A DNA stretch of 64,000 bases from Tubulanus polymorphus (Eukaryota; Nemertea; Palaeonemertea; Tubulaniformes; Tubulanidae): contig NC_134028.1 in NCBI RefSeq assembly GCF_964204645.1, positions 18,326,153-18,390,152 on the forward strand, read 5' to 3'. The position numbers and the translations under genes are program-made. Of the stretch, positions 1 to 12,545 are shown in pieces. The notes under the pieces were generated by a model, which saw only the letters and a program-made list of their open reading frames with translations, was not told the DNA's origin and made no database searches. Position 1 is the stretch's first letter. Every line of letters starts with the position of its first letter.

Positions 1-144
1 ATATATTTTAAACATATTTCAATATTTATATTTGTATGAGTTAGATTTTTAAACATTAAAAGTGTTAGTAAAGTGTGATTGAAATAATTCATATTTAAAT
101 CATTGAACTTCTAAAATCAATTTAAAAAAAGATTTAGTAGTTAA

Positions 145-3100
145 ATGGAAGTACTACTGTTCAACATGTAATATCAATATAGATAAATCCCAAAAAGCAA
201 GACACAATAAAACTAAAACACATTTAGAGAATAAATTGAAATTAGAATATGAAGATGATATATTAGAAACTAAATTAGATGAATTAAAGAATGAAAAAGA
301 AACATACAAATGTGATACATGTAATCAATCATTCAGTGATAAAAGATATTATAAAGAACATTTAAAATCTAAAAGTCATATTAGAATTAAGAATAATGAT
401 ATTTTAGGTGAGGATGATTTTGATAATGATAACGATAAGAAACATAAGACAATTAAAACAATAAGAAATAAATTAAACAATAAAAGACCATACATGGAAG
501 ATGTAAGAAATTATATTAATTCATTAGATAATAAAAAAGTTATAGAGATAACAGAAGCATTTAAAAGTGATATTGGTCCAGCAGCTATTGAGTTTAAATT
601 TCATAAAGGAAAAACATTAGAAGAAAATAAAAAACATTTAGAAAATATGAAAAATATTTTAAAAATAATTACAGATGTTGAATATCCTAAAATTAGTATA
701 TCTTCTAAAGTAAAGTTTATAAAATCTGAAGATAAACCAATATATAGTATAAATTCTCATTCACAACATATTATATCTAAACAACATATAGATGAAAAAT
801 TAGATACATGTTATAATGAAGTAAAAACTAAAATAGAAGAGAAATATTTTGAAGGATCAGGTTAAATATTTGATGAAATAATATTTATGACTTTACATGT
901 TTATAACACAAAATATAATAAGTTAACTAAATCAAAACCAATAGATGAAAATAATGTATCATATTATAAAGAACCAGATATTGAAGCATCGAGTTATATT
1001 AAACTACCATTTAAAACTAATGCTGTTATAAATGTACAAAATTTTGATGATAAATGTTTTCTAGGGACAATTATAAGTTGCTTACATCCAACAGAAGATA
1101 TTACACGTAGTTTTAGATTAACACATTATAAACCATTTGAAAATAATTATAAGATAGATAATTATCCTGTTAGAATTAAAATATCCCAAAAATAGAAAGA
1201 GATAATAATCTAAGAATAAATGTATTTGATTTAATCAAATTGCCAAATACAAAAGGTAACAATATAAAACATTATACATTAGAACCTTTATATTTATAAA
1301 AAGATTATGATTCAAACGATGTTATAGATATATTATATTATGAAAATCATTATATGTGGATTAAAAGAATTGATTTATTTTTCAAATCAGAAAGTGATTT
1401 TGATAATAAAATATATCTATGTAGAAAATGTTTACATAAATTCACAACTGAAAGTGCATTATTAAATCATAAACAATTATGTGAAAATCATGATTATTGT
1501 AAATTAGTTTTACCAAATGAAAATGATAAAATATTAGAATTCAAAAAATATGATTACAAAAATAAAGTACCATTTGTTATATATGGAGATTTTGAAACAT
1601 TAAATAAAGAATTAACTGATCAAGATAGAAAAGAAATATATTACAAAAAAAAGAAATTAAATTCAAATGAAAATAATATAATTGATTATTCAGATCCCCC
1701 AAAAACAAATACTATTAAAAAGATTCATCAATCAGCTGCAGCTTTTGGATTATATATTAAATCTGATTATCCAGAACTAATTAAAAGTGAATATTATCAT
1801 TATAGAAATGAAAATGTTATCAATCATTTTTGTGACTTATTAATTGAATATGAAATAAAATTTAATGGAAAGTTAAATAAAAATATAGAAATAATTATGA
1901 CAGAAGAAAATAAAGAAGAATTTGAGTTTGCTGATTATTGTATTATTGTGAAAAGATATTTAATTATAAAGATCAAAAAGTGAGAGACCATGATCATTTG
2001 AATGGAAAGTTTAGAGGCGCAGCGCATGAGAATTGTAACTTACAAGCTAAGAAAATCAATTTTGTTCCAGTAATATTTCATAATTTATCAGGATATGACG
2101 CACATTTATTTATCAAACAGTTATGCCATAAGATAGAAGAAATCAATAATGAAATAGAAAGATTAAATTCAAATAGATCAAAAGATAAAATACCAACTTA
2201 TAAATTTAAAATGTTAGCTAAAACATCTGAGAATTATATATCATTCCAATTTGGGTGTCTAAGATTTATAGATTCATATAGATTTTTAAGCAGTTCATTA
2301 GATGATTTATCAAAATCATTAGTTGATGATGATTTCCAATTAATGAGATATACAGGTGCAATTCCATATTCTTTCTATAAAAATCATAATGATTTTAACA
2401 TAACTGAATTATTGAAAGAACAATTCTATGATGAATTAAAAAATGAATATGTTAAAGATGAAGTATATAATAGAACATTGAATATTAGGAATCATTTCAA
2501 AATAGAAAATCATGGACAATTAGTAGATTTATATTTGAAATCAGATGTATTATTATTATCGGATATATTTGAAAGGTTTGGAGATGTAAACCTAAAATAT
2601 TTTAACATTGATCCTTGTCATTGTTATTCTAGTCCAGGTTTAACATGGGATTGTGGTTTAAAATTTACAGATATAAAAATGGATTTGTTAACAAATATAG
2701 ATCTATTATTATTATTTGAAAAATCTATAAGAGGAGGAGTTTCAGGTGTATTAGGCGATAGATATTTCAATGTAAATGATAACCCCGGATATAAGTTATT
2801 ATATATAGATGCAAATAATTTGTATGGTTGGGCAATGATGGAACCACAACCTTATGGAGTATTTGAAATAAGTGAAGTTTTACAACATGAAAGTAATGAT
2901 AAATTTGATTGGAAGAAAAGAATCCTAGATATTGCAGATGATTCAGGTACTGGTTACTTCTTTGTTGTAGATTTAGAATATCCTGAACATATTAAATTTA
3001 AATCTAGAAATCTAGCATACTGCCCAGAACATAAAACTGTAACTCATGAAGAATTATCAAATTACCAAAAAAGAATTAAACCCGAAAATCACATTCATAC

Positions 3101-4142
3101 AGAAAAGTTAATGGTAACTCAAGAAGATAAATATAATTATGTAGTACATTATAGAATGTTAAAAGTTTTATCTAAAACAAGGATTGATCCTAAAAAAGTA
3201 CATAGATATATTTCATTTAGTCAATCTAAGTGGTTAGAAAAATATATAGATTTTAACACCAAACAGAGAACTGAAGCTAAAACTGATTTCGAGAAAGATT
3301 TCTTCAAGTTAATGAATAATGCATTCTATGGTAAGACTTGTGAAAATATTAGAAATAGAAATGATATTGAGTTAGTTAGTAATGGCAAAAGGATAAGGCA
3401 TTTACAAACATATCCTAAGTTTTTAGGTAACAGAATATTTGATGAAAATTTTGCTGCAGTTAAAATGAGAAGAACTTCTATGAAATTTAATAAATCAATC
3501 TATGTTGGTGCTTCAGTTTTAGAAATATCAAAGCTATTGATGTATGAATTCTATTATAATGTATTACAACCTCATTTTGGAGAAAAACATATAGAAATCT
3601 TATATTTTGATACTGACAGTTACATATTAAAGATAAAAACTAATAACATAACTGATGATTTAAAAACATTAAAACATCATTTTGATTTCAGTAATTATCC
3701 TAAAGATCATGAATTGTTTAGCAATGATAATAAAAAGCGACCCAGTAAATTCAAAGATGAATTAGGTGGTGAAGGAATGATTGAAATCATTGGTATTAGA
3801 TCCAAAATGTATTCATATAAAACTAAAACTCATGAATCAAAGAAATTGAAAGGAATAACCAAAAGTGTAGTAGAATAGAATATTCATTTCAAAGATTACA
3901 TCAATTGTATATTCAATGAAGAAGTTAGAAAACATAAGTTGAAATGTTTAAGATCTGAAGATCATGAAATGTTTATTGAAGAAATTGAAAAGATTAGTCT
4001 AAACCCATTTGATGATAAAAGATATACTTTAGATGATGGAATTCATACAGTTGCATATGGTTGCAATTTAGATGAATACTTAAAATTTAAAAGAGAAGAA
4101 ACAAAAGAGAACGAGATAATGAAAAGAATTCTAACGTGTTAA
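145..4142 (+). pseudogene. polB: Protein-primed family B DNA polymerase, broken (copy A)
   Basis: This is a relic of the Polinton replicative polymerase. An N-terminal C2H2 finger precedes the exonuclease motifs (YGDFET, then NLSGYDAH). Pol motif A (DANNLYG) is near 2808, motif B (NNAFYGKT) near 3313 and motif C (YFDTDSY) near 3603. An endonuclease VII-like CxxC...DHDH...RGAAH...CN segment lies between exonuclease motifs I and II. Compared with copies B and C there is an 8-nt deletion after the ATG, nonsense changes near 863, 1298 and 3876, frameshifts near 1180 and 1945, and a small in-frame deletion near 2326. All polymerase motifs survive, but the reading frame does not. Confidence 0.93.
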
Positions 4143-4171
4143 TCAAATTTTTATAAAAATATGTATTATAA

Positions 4172-4525
4172 ATGGAGAGTAAACAAGCACACGGTGAGAA
4201 CAACAAATTAGTTCTTGATAGAATAAAAGATACTTCAAATGTCAAATCAGTAGATTATAGATTTAAGAAGTTAAAAGAATTAATAATCCATAAGAAATAT
4301 CTAATTACAAATATTGTTACAGTTACTAACAAATATGGAGATAAATTAGTTCTACACTTAGAATATGAAGGATTAAAAAGAAATACATATAAATTCAGAA
4401 CATATTTACCAGATAGATTTCATAGATTATCAAGTGAAGATTTAGAAGAATTATGTTCTGGTGATTACTATTTCGTATACAAAGGTAAGAATGAAAAATG
4501 GCACCACGAAATAGATTTCGAATAA
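4172..4525 (+). CDS. Conserved small Polinton protein, possible OB-fold (copy A)
   Basis: This 117-aa basic protein lies directly downstream of polB and has counterparts at the same place in copies B and C. The core reads as short beta-rich segments (KKYLITNI, NKYGDKLVLHLE, YKFRTYLPDRF). That pattern suggests a small beta barrel such as an OB-fold, so single-stranded DNA binding beside the polymerase is possible. This is inference from pattern and position, with no catalytic motif. The start is set by a TATAAATG-type motif shared with the other copies. Confidence 0.7.
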   Translation: MESKQAHGENNKLVLDRIKDTSNVKSVDYRFKKLKELIIHKKYLITNIVTVTNKYGDKLVLHLEYEGLKRNTYKFRTYLPDRFHRLSSEDLEELCSGDYYFVYKGKNEKWHHEIDFE

Positions 4526-4542
4526 GAAAATATGTAAAATAA

Positions 4543-5296
4543 ATGGCGGAATTAAAAGAATACAGAATATTTGTTGATTCAAGAAAACTTACAAATTATA
4601 AATCTCATAATTTACCAATACAAATAGATAGAGAATTCAAGAATTGTGTTGATTTAGAATTAGTTAATATAAGTTTATGTAATTCTTTTCATAATATATC
4701 GAATAAAAGTCTTGATCATTTAGCTTTTAAAATTTATGTTAGAAATTTGAATAAATGGTTTCATCTTTATCTAAAACCAGGATTATATAATTTAGAAACA
4801 TTAGCGCAAGAAATTAATAAAAGAGCTCGTTTAAAAATGGGCTCAGCTCCTCGATTTGAAATTAAATTTATCAAAAGTGATAGTTAACTTTATTCTTACT
4901 ATTCGAACTAATGAACAACATAGATTTCTAGTAAGAAAACCTTTAGCTAAACTGTTTGGAATTCTTCCGGATAGACATTATTCAAGTATTGAAACTTATA
5001 CAAATATAATGACTTTTACACATTTTTATATTTATTGCAATTTAATTAATCCTACAAAAACATTTGAAGCAACTAAAGATACAATTTGTAATTCTAGTAT
5101 ATTAGATATTTTACCATTAAAAAATGTTAAACAATTTGGAACGCAAATAAATTATAATTTAGCTGAATGTGATTTTAAACCTTGTATTCCTCAATTTAAT
5201 AATTTTAAATTAGAAATAAGATATCATAATGGATATTTAATTGATTTCAATAACTTTCCTGTGATATATGAATTAGTTATAAGATGTAGAGAATAA
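4543..5296 (+). pseudogene. Penton-like minor capsid protein, frameshifted (copy A)
   Basis: The N-terminal half (EYRIFVDSR, LCNSFHNISN, LKPGLYNLETL) and C-terminal half (FYIYCNLI, FKPCIP, ELVIRCRE) match the intact genes of copies B and C, but a frameshift and stop near 4880 separate them. Intact homologues are 250-251 aa and beta-rich. Position in the virion gene block suggests a minor capsid or penton protein, which is inference. The middle third differs strongly from both other copies. Confidence 0.75.
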
Positions 5297-5372
5297 TTTT
5301 TTCACTATATAAAAGAATATAACTGTTGGGCAGAGTATATGTTTTGGGTTTGATTTTAAACGTGAGAAAGAA

Positions 5373-5672
5373 ATGAAATTTAACATTAATGATGTAATTA
5401 CACATATCAAAAATATTGTATTTTCTAATGAAACAACATTTGAGTATGAAACAACAATAGATAAAGAAACTTTAAATGTAGAAAAGATTACTAATTTAAT
5501 TAGAGAATCTTTAAGATTTTATGAATTAGATGAAGATTTTATCATCGATGATATTAAAAAAATAATAATTGAAATATATACAACTGAAACTAGTAATGAA
5601 ATACATGTTGAAATAATTATCACTAAGATAACTAAATATTTTGACGATAGTAATTTTTTGATAAATAAATGA
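5373..5672 (+). CDS. Small acidic Polinton protein, upstream start lost (copy A)
   Basis: This 99-aa acidic protein (MKFNINDVITHIKN...) has homologues in B and C and no recognised domain. In copy C the frame extends 20 codons upstream to an ATG that sits on the usual TATAAATG motif. Here that codon is AAG (about 5312), so the probable ancestral start is lost and only the internal ATG remains. It overlaps the next gene by 4 nt. Confidence 0.6.
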   Translation: MKFNINDVITHIKNIVFSNETTFEYETTIDKETLNVEKITNLIRESLRFYELDEDFIIDDIKKIIIEIYTTETSNEIHVEIIITKITKYFDDSNFLINK

Positions 5673-5890
5673 GTGATAATAAGTGGATAATAGGTGGATT
5701 ACATAATGGAGCATTACTATCAGTTGGAACTGTTGGTTATTCAGTGGTATTAAAAAAAGTATTTAAAATGGTAAGTGTTAATGTTGATAGATTTGATATA
5801 AATGATATTTTAAAATTAACGTTAGCAGTTACTTTATCTAATTTAACTAGTGATTATTTAGAAAAACAAAAATATATTCCTCCCATATAA
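5669..5890 (+). CDS. Small membrane protein, 73 aa (copy A)
   Basis: This protein has a hydrophobic N-terminal segment (GALLSVGTVGYSVVL), then a conserved tail (DILKLTLAVTLSNLTSDYLEKQKYIPPI). It resembles a short membrane protein recurrent in invertebrate Polintons, of unknown role. The start codon overlaps the end of the previous gene and is preceded by a T-run and TAAATAAATG. It matches copies B and C almost residue for residue. Confidence 0.7.
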   Translation: MSDNKWIIGGLHNGALLSVGTVGYSVVLKKVFKMVSVNVDRFDINDILKLTLAVTLSNLTSDYLEKQKYIPPI

Positions 5891-5914
5891 ATGCATAATT
5901 ATTTTACTAAATAA

Positions 5915-5957
5915 ATGGCTTCTGCAGTTATAACTATTATAGGATCGGCAATTATTA
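5915..5957 (+). pseudogene. Start of the 140-aa membrane-protein gene, truncated (copy A)
   Basis: Only about 14 codons remain (MASAVITIIGSAII). The intact gene is at 26301-26723 in copy B and 44285-44707 in copy C. The break marks the right boundary of copy A; the C-rich stretch after it has no Polinton counterpart. Confidence 0.8.
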
Positions 5958-6787
5958 CCCCCCTCCACCCCAATTTCAAATGCAAAGTTCAATGTTACCA
6001 CAGGATTGACTGGTAAGATTAAAAATGCCAGACTTAATCTCTCGATGAGATCTTCCTGACCAATTACTGATTGGGACCAGGTCAGCAGCCACTTCTTTGA
6101 AAGCATATTTCGCTTTCTTCCTTTTACTTCTCAGATTATCATGTCGGTGAGCTTCTGGGCCATTGGTCCTTTATTGTTTTCTTTTTTGGGTTTGCCAACC
6201 CATCTATGGCATCGTCGTCATGTTTGCCTGTCTGTCTGTTTGTCTGTATGTTTCGTTATGACACGATTTAAGCTGTTAGTGTGGACTGATTATTCTGTAA
6301 ATTAGCACATATATTCTGCACTCGATGTAAATGGTGCAGCTTAGTTTATATTTGATTCTGATGTTTATAAGTGCTCAAATTTGGTTATAGATTAATCAAC
6401 GTTACTCGTTAGATCAAGCCGTTGTAGGGCGTTGCCACAATACACTCGCATGTAATACGGAACACGTACATAGAGATATTGATCGTACGCGCTGATCAAG
6501 TCTAATGCCTCGCCATCAGCACCTTTAATGAGTACGGGAGCTTCAATCAAAGTCGCGAGAAATATTGGTGACGAATTCAAAGTATTATTACATATTCCAC
6601 TAAACAAACAGTTTTTTGATGAAAATATCATTTAACACCATATAATGTCAGCGCACCAGGGCCCACCAGCGTTTTTGCGGGTGAAAACCACACCCAGTAA
6701 TACAGAGATCCGTAGTCTGAGCAACGCTGAAAACGGTTCTTAAGTAATTAGATATGGTATAAAGTGTCATCAGTTTAACTCGTTTTT
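5958..6787. other. Host intergenic DNA, no gene seen
   Basis: Base composition is more balanced than in the flanking Polinton. It opens with a C-rich patch at the copy A junction and has a short run of ctgt units near 6220-6250. The reading frames present are short and have no recognisable product. Confidence 0.5.
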
Positions 6788-8905
6788 ATGTCCTTATTGA
6801 TGATGATAATAATAATAATAATAATAATCGTCTCTTATATAGAGCACTATTCCAGGGACGAGGTCCATGTTCACTGCGCCGTCTCTCCATATGCCCTCAC
6901 AAATAAAAAGGACTTCAGGGAAGGTTTGAACTGATCGATATTGTCTATAAGTTTGATTTTGTGTGGTAACAGATTCCACAATTTAGCACCATACACTGTG
7001 ACAAGACATGATTTTGTCCTCCTTAAATCAACGACTAAACCAGATGACGATCTGGTGGTTCTCGCAGACTGTTTCAGAACAATGAGGTCTTTAAGGTATT
7101 TAGGAGCCGCACCATGGATACACTTAAATACTTGAAGTGCAATCTTATAGTCAATCCTTTCTCTGACTGGCAACCAGTGAAGCTCACGTAATGTTAGTGT
7201 GATGTGTTGAAACTTCTTAACCTTGCACACAACTCGTGCAGCTGAGTTTTGCACACGTTGGAGTGGAGCTAACATGTTGCTGGGAAGGCCAGCTAAGATT
7301 CCATTATTACAGTTGAGTCGCAAAGTTACAAATGCATGTATCAACTGCTCGGTACTCGACCTGTCGAGTTATTTTCTAAGGCGGCCGATACGGTACAGAT
7401 TTGCAAACGCCGATTTGCGAACAGACTTTGCATGCATGTCCATTTTCACATGTTTATCAATAATGACACCGAGATCTTTAACACCGTCTGACGTTGGTAT
7501 CCAAACACCATCAACACAGATACCAGTCACGGAACCGATTCTATGCGACGATACTAGATTAACGACATCAGTCTTCGGAGCATTTAGGGATAGTTTATTT
7601 TCGAACAGCCAACTCTTAATCTCACCGACCCAGTGTTCTACAATCGAAACCATTTCCATGGTCTCTTTCCTATCTCTGCACTTTGCAGCAGACTCAAGTT
7701 GATTGTCATCTGCATACAGTTGGTACTGGACATCCTTTTTACGCATCACATCACCTAATGGGATGGTATAAATGGTAAAAAGTATAGGTCCAATCACGGA
7801 CCCCTGCAGAACTCCGCACTCTACAGGTGTAGGACGTTAACATTCATTAGCAACCATTACAGACTGCATCCTCTCAGACAGGTTAGAGGCAATCCACCGT
7901 AGTACAGAGTCCTTCATGCCGCAGGATCTCCCGAGCCGATTTAACGATATTCTGTGATCGACCGTATCAAAAGCAGCAGACAAGTCCAATAACACCAATA
8001 GGAACTTGTTGCCTTCATCAAGAGAACACAAAATATCATTCATGACACGAAGGAGAACTGTGTCTGTGCTATGGCCTTGTCAGTAAGCCGATTGATTGGG
8101 ATCATAAAGACAATTTGAAGATAAATGCCTCGTGAGGCGAGACGCAGTAATCCGCTCGATTAATTTCGACAGGTATGTTAGATTTGAAACTGGACGATAA
8201 TTAGCGAGACCTTCCTTGTCCAATGTAGGCTTCTTTAGAAGTGGCTTCACTAAAGCAGACTTCAATGCGGTTGGCATTCGACCAGATGATAATGATGTGT
8301 TTACTATTCGCATAAGAACAGGCAACAGCAGATCAACACACTTTTTCAGTAGACTTGTGGGTAATGGGCCAAGGGAGCACCCCTTTGCCGGTAACGAGAG
8401 AATAAAAGTCCTCATTTCAGCCTCTGACGCTGGACTTAAATCGGCGGCACCTCAGCGACTGGTTCAGTCTCCACCTGTATCCCTTCATTGAAGTCTTGAC
8501 GGATCCTGCCTATCTTCTCGTTGAAGAATAGACTAAATCTTTTAGCTAACTGTTGTGGATCAGAATGATCTGGCAGCGGGGAGACAGCATTCTTGCCAAG
8601 GAGATCATTAACTATCCGAAATAAGTCTTTGCTACAACTAGACGTGATCTTGCAACTATAAAAATCAGTTTTCGCTTTCTCTACCAAATGGCAAACTATA
8701 TTCAACTGTGCCCGATAGAGATGGCGATTTATTACGATCCTTTCGCCACTTCCTCTCATTACGATGAATGGCTCTAGCTTCTCTGGTCTCAGGTGTGAAC
8801 CACGGAGCTTTATCCCTCACAACAATAGTACGAGATATTTCTGGAGCATGCTTATCTACTAAAGATCTCAGGATGTTGTCATTCTTCTGCTGGTGAATAT
8901 TGTTT
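6788..8905 (-). mobile_element. CR1-like non-LTR retrotransposon, 5'-truncated
   Basis: The minus strand encodes pieces of a LINE reverse transcriptase in order: NYRPVSNL near 8195, FLLVLLDLSAAFDTVDH near 7990, QLYADDNQ near 7710 and a C-terminal ELHWLPVRERIDYK block near 7165. The 3' end finishes in TAA/TCA-type microsatellite repeats (6798-6829), common in CR1/L2-type elements. No endonuclease domain is present, so the 5' end is truncated. No target duplication was identified. The 5' boundary is approximate. Confidence 0.85.
6871..8759 (-). pseudogene. LINE reverse transcriptase, fragmented
   Basis: The catalytic YADD box is retained, but the frame is split into at least five pieces (6871-7344, 7369-7797, 7837-8043, 8080-8415, 8436-8759). 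The fragments are collinear. The C-terminal region after the polymerase (VQNSAARVVCKV, LHWLPVRERI) is typical of CR1-group elements. The number of breaks indicates an old, dead copy. Confidence 0.85.
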
Positions 8906-9229
8906 CCTTGTTACTTGGTCAATCATTACACAAGCTATAGGCCCTCAGGGTACAGCTATCAGTTGGCCTTAAGGTTCAGTCTGTGAACAGCTTCAAAACA
9001 CTTGTGTGTTGAATCATGGATGTGAAGTTGTACCCCATGTACTGTGGCCAATTTACTTGGCCTATGTCATGCCTTCTTGGCGATTGTGCCGAGAGCAGAC
9101 TGTATCCAGTGGCCATAGTTAGTATACATACTGACGTTTTACCTTGATAGAATGGTAGTACTTGATAGTACGTGTTACCTTGATTTCATAACATAATTAA
9201 AACATGCATCGCATTACTTTCATTCACTT
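8906..9229. other. Host intergenic DNA, nothing recognised
   Basis: No convincing reading frame, RNA gene or repeat is seen between the LINE remnant and the next interspersed repeat. Confidence 0.4.
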
Positions 9230-9760
9230 TTCAAGTTAAAAGCCGAAAACCATCATGGAAAGTTTGTTTCTGGTTATGAAAAGTTAAAAGGCTTGCTGTA
9301 GTGCCCTCGGGGCTCTTGTTGAAGTTTTTGATGGAAATTTTGAAGACGCTTTGGTCAATCATCTTTATCTTTTGTATCAATTTGTACCCCCAAGGGTCCA
9401 TTAGCATGAGAAAAACTGTGGTAAAAAGACTTAAGATGGCCATTCTGTGTGCCCAAAAATGTCAATTTTTTTCCCGAATTCTGAGACCTGTAGCTTCCTC
9501 TTGTTTGCCATTTGCCATTAATCACACAATTGGCGGCCGTCTTACTCATCAGTACTCGTTCGTTGGTGGAAAACGTTTTTTTTTTCAGGCAAATAACAGC
9601 AGGTTTGAACTTTGACACCACCTGCAGAGTCCTAAATACTTTTCTGTGGTGTGAACCAAAACACATTAGGTGGAAAATGTTTTTCCCTTCATACTGACTT
9701 GCACATCCATCTAAATAAATGGACACCACGTTTTTTTAGATGATCATGTACCTTTTTTGT
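9230..9760 (-). repeat. Interspersed repeat family R1, copy 1
   Basis: This stretch matches the reverse complement of part of 60190-61090: the same agagccccnaggg and cccaagggnccat boxes, a cttcaaaatttcc box, and a block reading as taagatggccatt here and its complement near 60890. Low identity between copies suggests age. No protein domain is evident in the frames that cross it. The family name is local to this report. Confidence 0.6.
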
Positions 9761-11518
9761 AAACCAATCAACGGCATATTGATCATGTTTTAAGTCATGC
9801 AATAAAAGAAAATACTTTCTTCCCCAGGATCTTGGCAGTTTGGACACCTATAGATAGCGATAGTTGGATGCAGCGTTGCCTGTTTATATTGGCAATACCC
9901 CGACTGTGGTGCATCTTGGCATGTTTTCCTAAAGATCATCATTAGGGCTATCTACATGAATGTTAGATGAACTACTCAATAAGAAAATTCCCTCAGATAC
10001 ACTTGATCTTTGATCAGTCAATTGCTCCATAATCTTCTTGCCATCTGAGTGTCAACAGTCCTTGCACGTTGATAGAGAAAGCTCTTTTTAGCATTGGTTG
10101 ACGTCTATGACGTAATGCCAATGCTAGTAAAATGGATCGAAAATAGTAGTACGAAAAAATAGCACCGACTCTTCTCATTTTCATAGTAACTTCTAATTGT
10201 CACTCCATTCACGTAAAACATTAGAAAACAGCTGAAAATAATGTTTCAATTATTCCCTCCAACATAGCGTCGCCAGATTTCTAATTTAATGGTCCAATAA
10301 ATTGTTCCATGGGTATTTTCTTGTTAGTTGTTTGGTGGATGAGAGGGGGTTAAGTTATCGCATAGTGATATGTCCGCATTGACATTGGCAGTAAAGAATG
10401 GGGAATGGCCTCTTTTGAATAGAAAACCATAGATTTATGTACCCCCAGTATATAAATATCATAGTGTCACAGATATTCCTCCTGTCAGAAGCAATGAGAT
10501 TAATTGGGATTAATTTTCAGTGGCAGAATACGTATTTCTAGAGCAGTTCGACTGGTAGGAAAATAAATGAAAATGAAGACATTATGTATATTTCATTTCA
10601 TTCGGGCTTTAGGGTTGTTCACGCATCTTGTCTTTCAGCATTGTTATAAGTGAAAGTGGTGTATCTGGAAAAGTTTATGAAAATTAAATGATATTAGAGA
10701 TTAAGAAATGCTGTCGTACTTTTAAATGTTTTCATTGTGAAAGCCATAACATTTGTTCCTACGTGCTGATTATTTGGATCAAATAAGAATCTATGGTCCT
10801 GAATCGGTGCTTGTTTGGTCGTAGAATCTAATGTTTGGAACCATCTACTTAGAACTACGGCCTGCGTACCTACAGCGAACAAGCTCAACATTCAACTGAT
10901 AATATTCGTTTCTGAAGTTCGCAAAAAGTCGATTGACCTCGATAGCGGAAGTTTGCCTAGATGTTCTCTTTTTTCCCCACTTGATTCCGATTGCCGCTGC
11001 AGGTTGCAGCCTGTCAACTGTATCATGAAATAATTTCTGGTGAAATAGCCTGCAAATAAAGGGATTCAAACCTAACTCAGTGCATCGATCGGTCCGGTGC
11101 CTTGTCGGACAGAAGTGAGGATCCCCACGGGAAAACCCGGTTATTATTTATAGTGAAAATGAAGAAATTCCGTGTTTTTAGAAAATTCTGCGATTCCTTT
11201 GTTCCGCGTTATGACAACACCGCAGAAAACCCTATTGATATTCGCATGATTTATTCTTTTTTTCCCTTTTCCACTCTATTTTTGTCGAAAGTACATAGGG
11301 TTTTTTACCTAACCGCTGTTTCCGAAACAATCCAATATCCTTTAGCTCACTTTGATCTACAAAAAACAATCTGGTCCAATCATCCATCGTTTCAAGTAAG
11401 CCCAATTGACTGTGTGTGGACCTTCCTTTTATGTGTTGACCATTGAACAGGAGTCTGAATTCCCTTCATTTTCACAGCAGTGGGGCTTCGTCAGCATACA
11501 CGCATTCGTTGGTCGACT
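9761..11518. other. Host intergenic DNA, no gene recognised
   Basis: Only short frames occur here and none has a family signature or a partner in the window. No RNA gene is recognised. Confidence 0.4.
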
Positions 11519-11625
11519 CATTAGTAAATGAACAAACCAATAGGAATAGTCTTGGGAAACCAAGATCCAAACGACGTACGTAAAGCCAAACAAACAAAAA
11601 GACAAACAAACAATCATCAGCCAAC
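11519..11625 (+). repeat. SINE-like tail, copy 1
   Basis: This stretch (aataggaatagtcttggg, aaccaa, acgacgta, then caaacaaacaaaaag) matches the 3' part of the tRNA-headed repeat at 12389-12545. It lacks the tRNA-like head. It is probably a 5'-truncated copy of the same SINE. Confidence 0.6.
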
Positions 11626-12388
11626 GCCGGCATCGCTCTCTGCGACGTTTTGCATGCGTACATGCATCAGAGCTTTGAGCTCTAAGATCAGAGGGTCTTG
11701 CAATTGCATTCAGAAAAATCGTTCTGTTTTTGTTTTCATTATTCAGTGGGGCCTAACAGTTCATGCGTAAAAATGGGTTTTTGTATCCAAATCTTGATTG
11801 ATATAAATATCTTGGCTGGGACATGATGGAAAACATCAGAATAAACTAGTTTCGTCTTTTTAACAGAATCGCATTAATGAGGTCTAACAGTACAAATAGC
11901 CTAGGCTAAATCGTTCGGCAGAAACATAAATTCATCTTCAGGAATAAAATCGTACTAGACAAATAGACCTTTAAATCTGTGGTCCTCCCAATCAACATCG
12001 TCATAGAAGATTAGCCGGCAGATGTAAAACATTATAACCACTTAATCCCACAGTATAATCTACCAATGCTTCAAGGCCCATGGGCCTCTAGTTTCATTTT
12101 ACCAGAGTTGTTTATTGGAGGAAAATATCATTGTAAAGTGTGCCGAGGACAACCATGTTGTATCATTAATCTTTTGCTTCAAGATGCCCTGCCCTGTAGC
12201 AGCCCTGTACGCACTCGGCAGATGGATTCGCTTTGTAATGTGCCCCGGGTCCCGGAAAAAATAACTTTTATTATCTTTTCCTTGCGTTGTTGAACACAAC
12301 AAGTGACAAAATTTACACATTGTTTGTCGTAAATTGCAATTTTGTGATGGTTATTTGCCGCTGCTGTAGTTTTTTGGAATTGAATTGA
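11626..12388. other. Host intergenic DNA, nothing recognised
   Basis: Frames are short, overlap on both strands and have no recognisable product. Confidence 0.4.
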
Positions 12389-12545
12389 GCGGCCTCGGTA
12401 GCTCAGTGAGATAAGGGGTGATGCTGTTGAATTTGCTATCAGTGGTGAGTCCTGTTGGCTTCGTACAGATAAACAACCACAAATGAACAACCAATAGGGT
12501 TAGTCTTGGGAAACCAAACGACGCAAAGTCAAACAAACAAAAAAA
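12389..12545 (+). repeat. tRNA-derived SINE
   Basis: The head contains a near-consensus Pol III A box (gcctcggtagctcagtgag). A degraded B-box-like segment (ggtgagtcctgttgg) follows about 45 nt later, as in tRNA-derived SINEs. The body continues into the tail shared with 11519-11625 and ends in a caaacaaaaaaa run. The head is degenerate, so this is not a functional tRNA gene. Confidence 0.65.

Larger units (their letters stand above)
1..5957 (+). mobile_element. Polinton/Maverick copy A, truncated
   Basis: This is the polB arm of a Polinton whose genes match copies B and C in order and sequence: polB, a small basic protein, a penton-like protein and several small membrane proteins. Similarity to the other copies begins near position 85, just upstream of polB. 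Bases 1-84 are AT-rich and unmatched. It stops inside the 140-aa membrane-protein gene at about 5957, where the sequence switches to a C-rich host-like stretch. No terminal repeat is visible in the window. polB and the penton-like gene carry several inactivating changes, so this is a decayed fragment. Confidence 0.9.

Noticed and set aside
10694-11069. Possible host gene in overlapping short frames
   Set aside because: Frames on both strands are short and none has a recognisable family pattern or start context.
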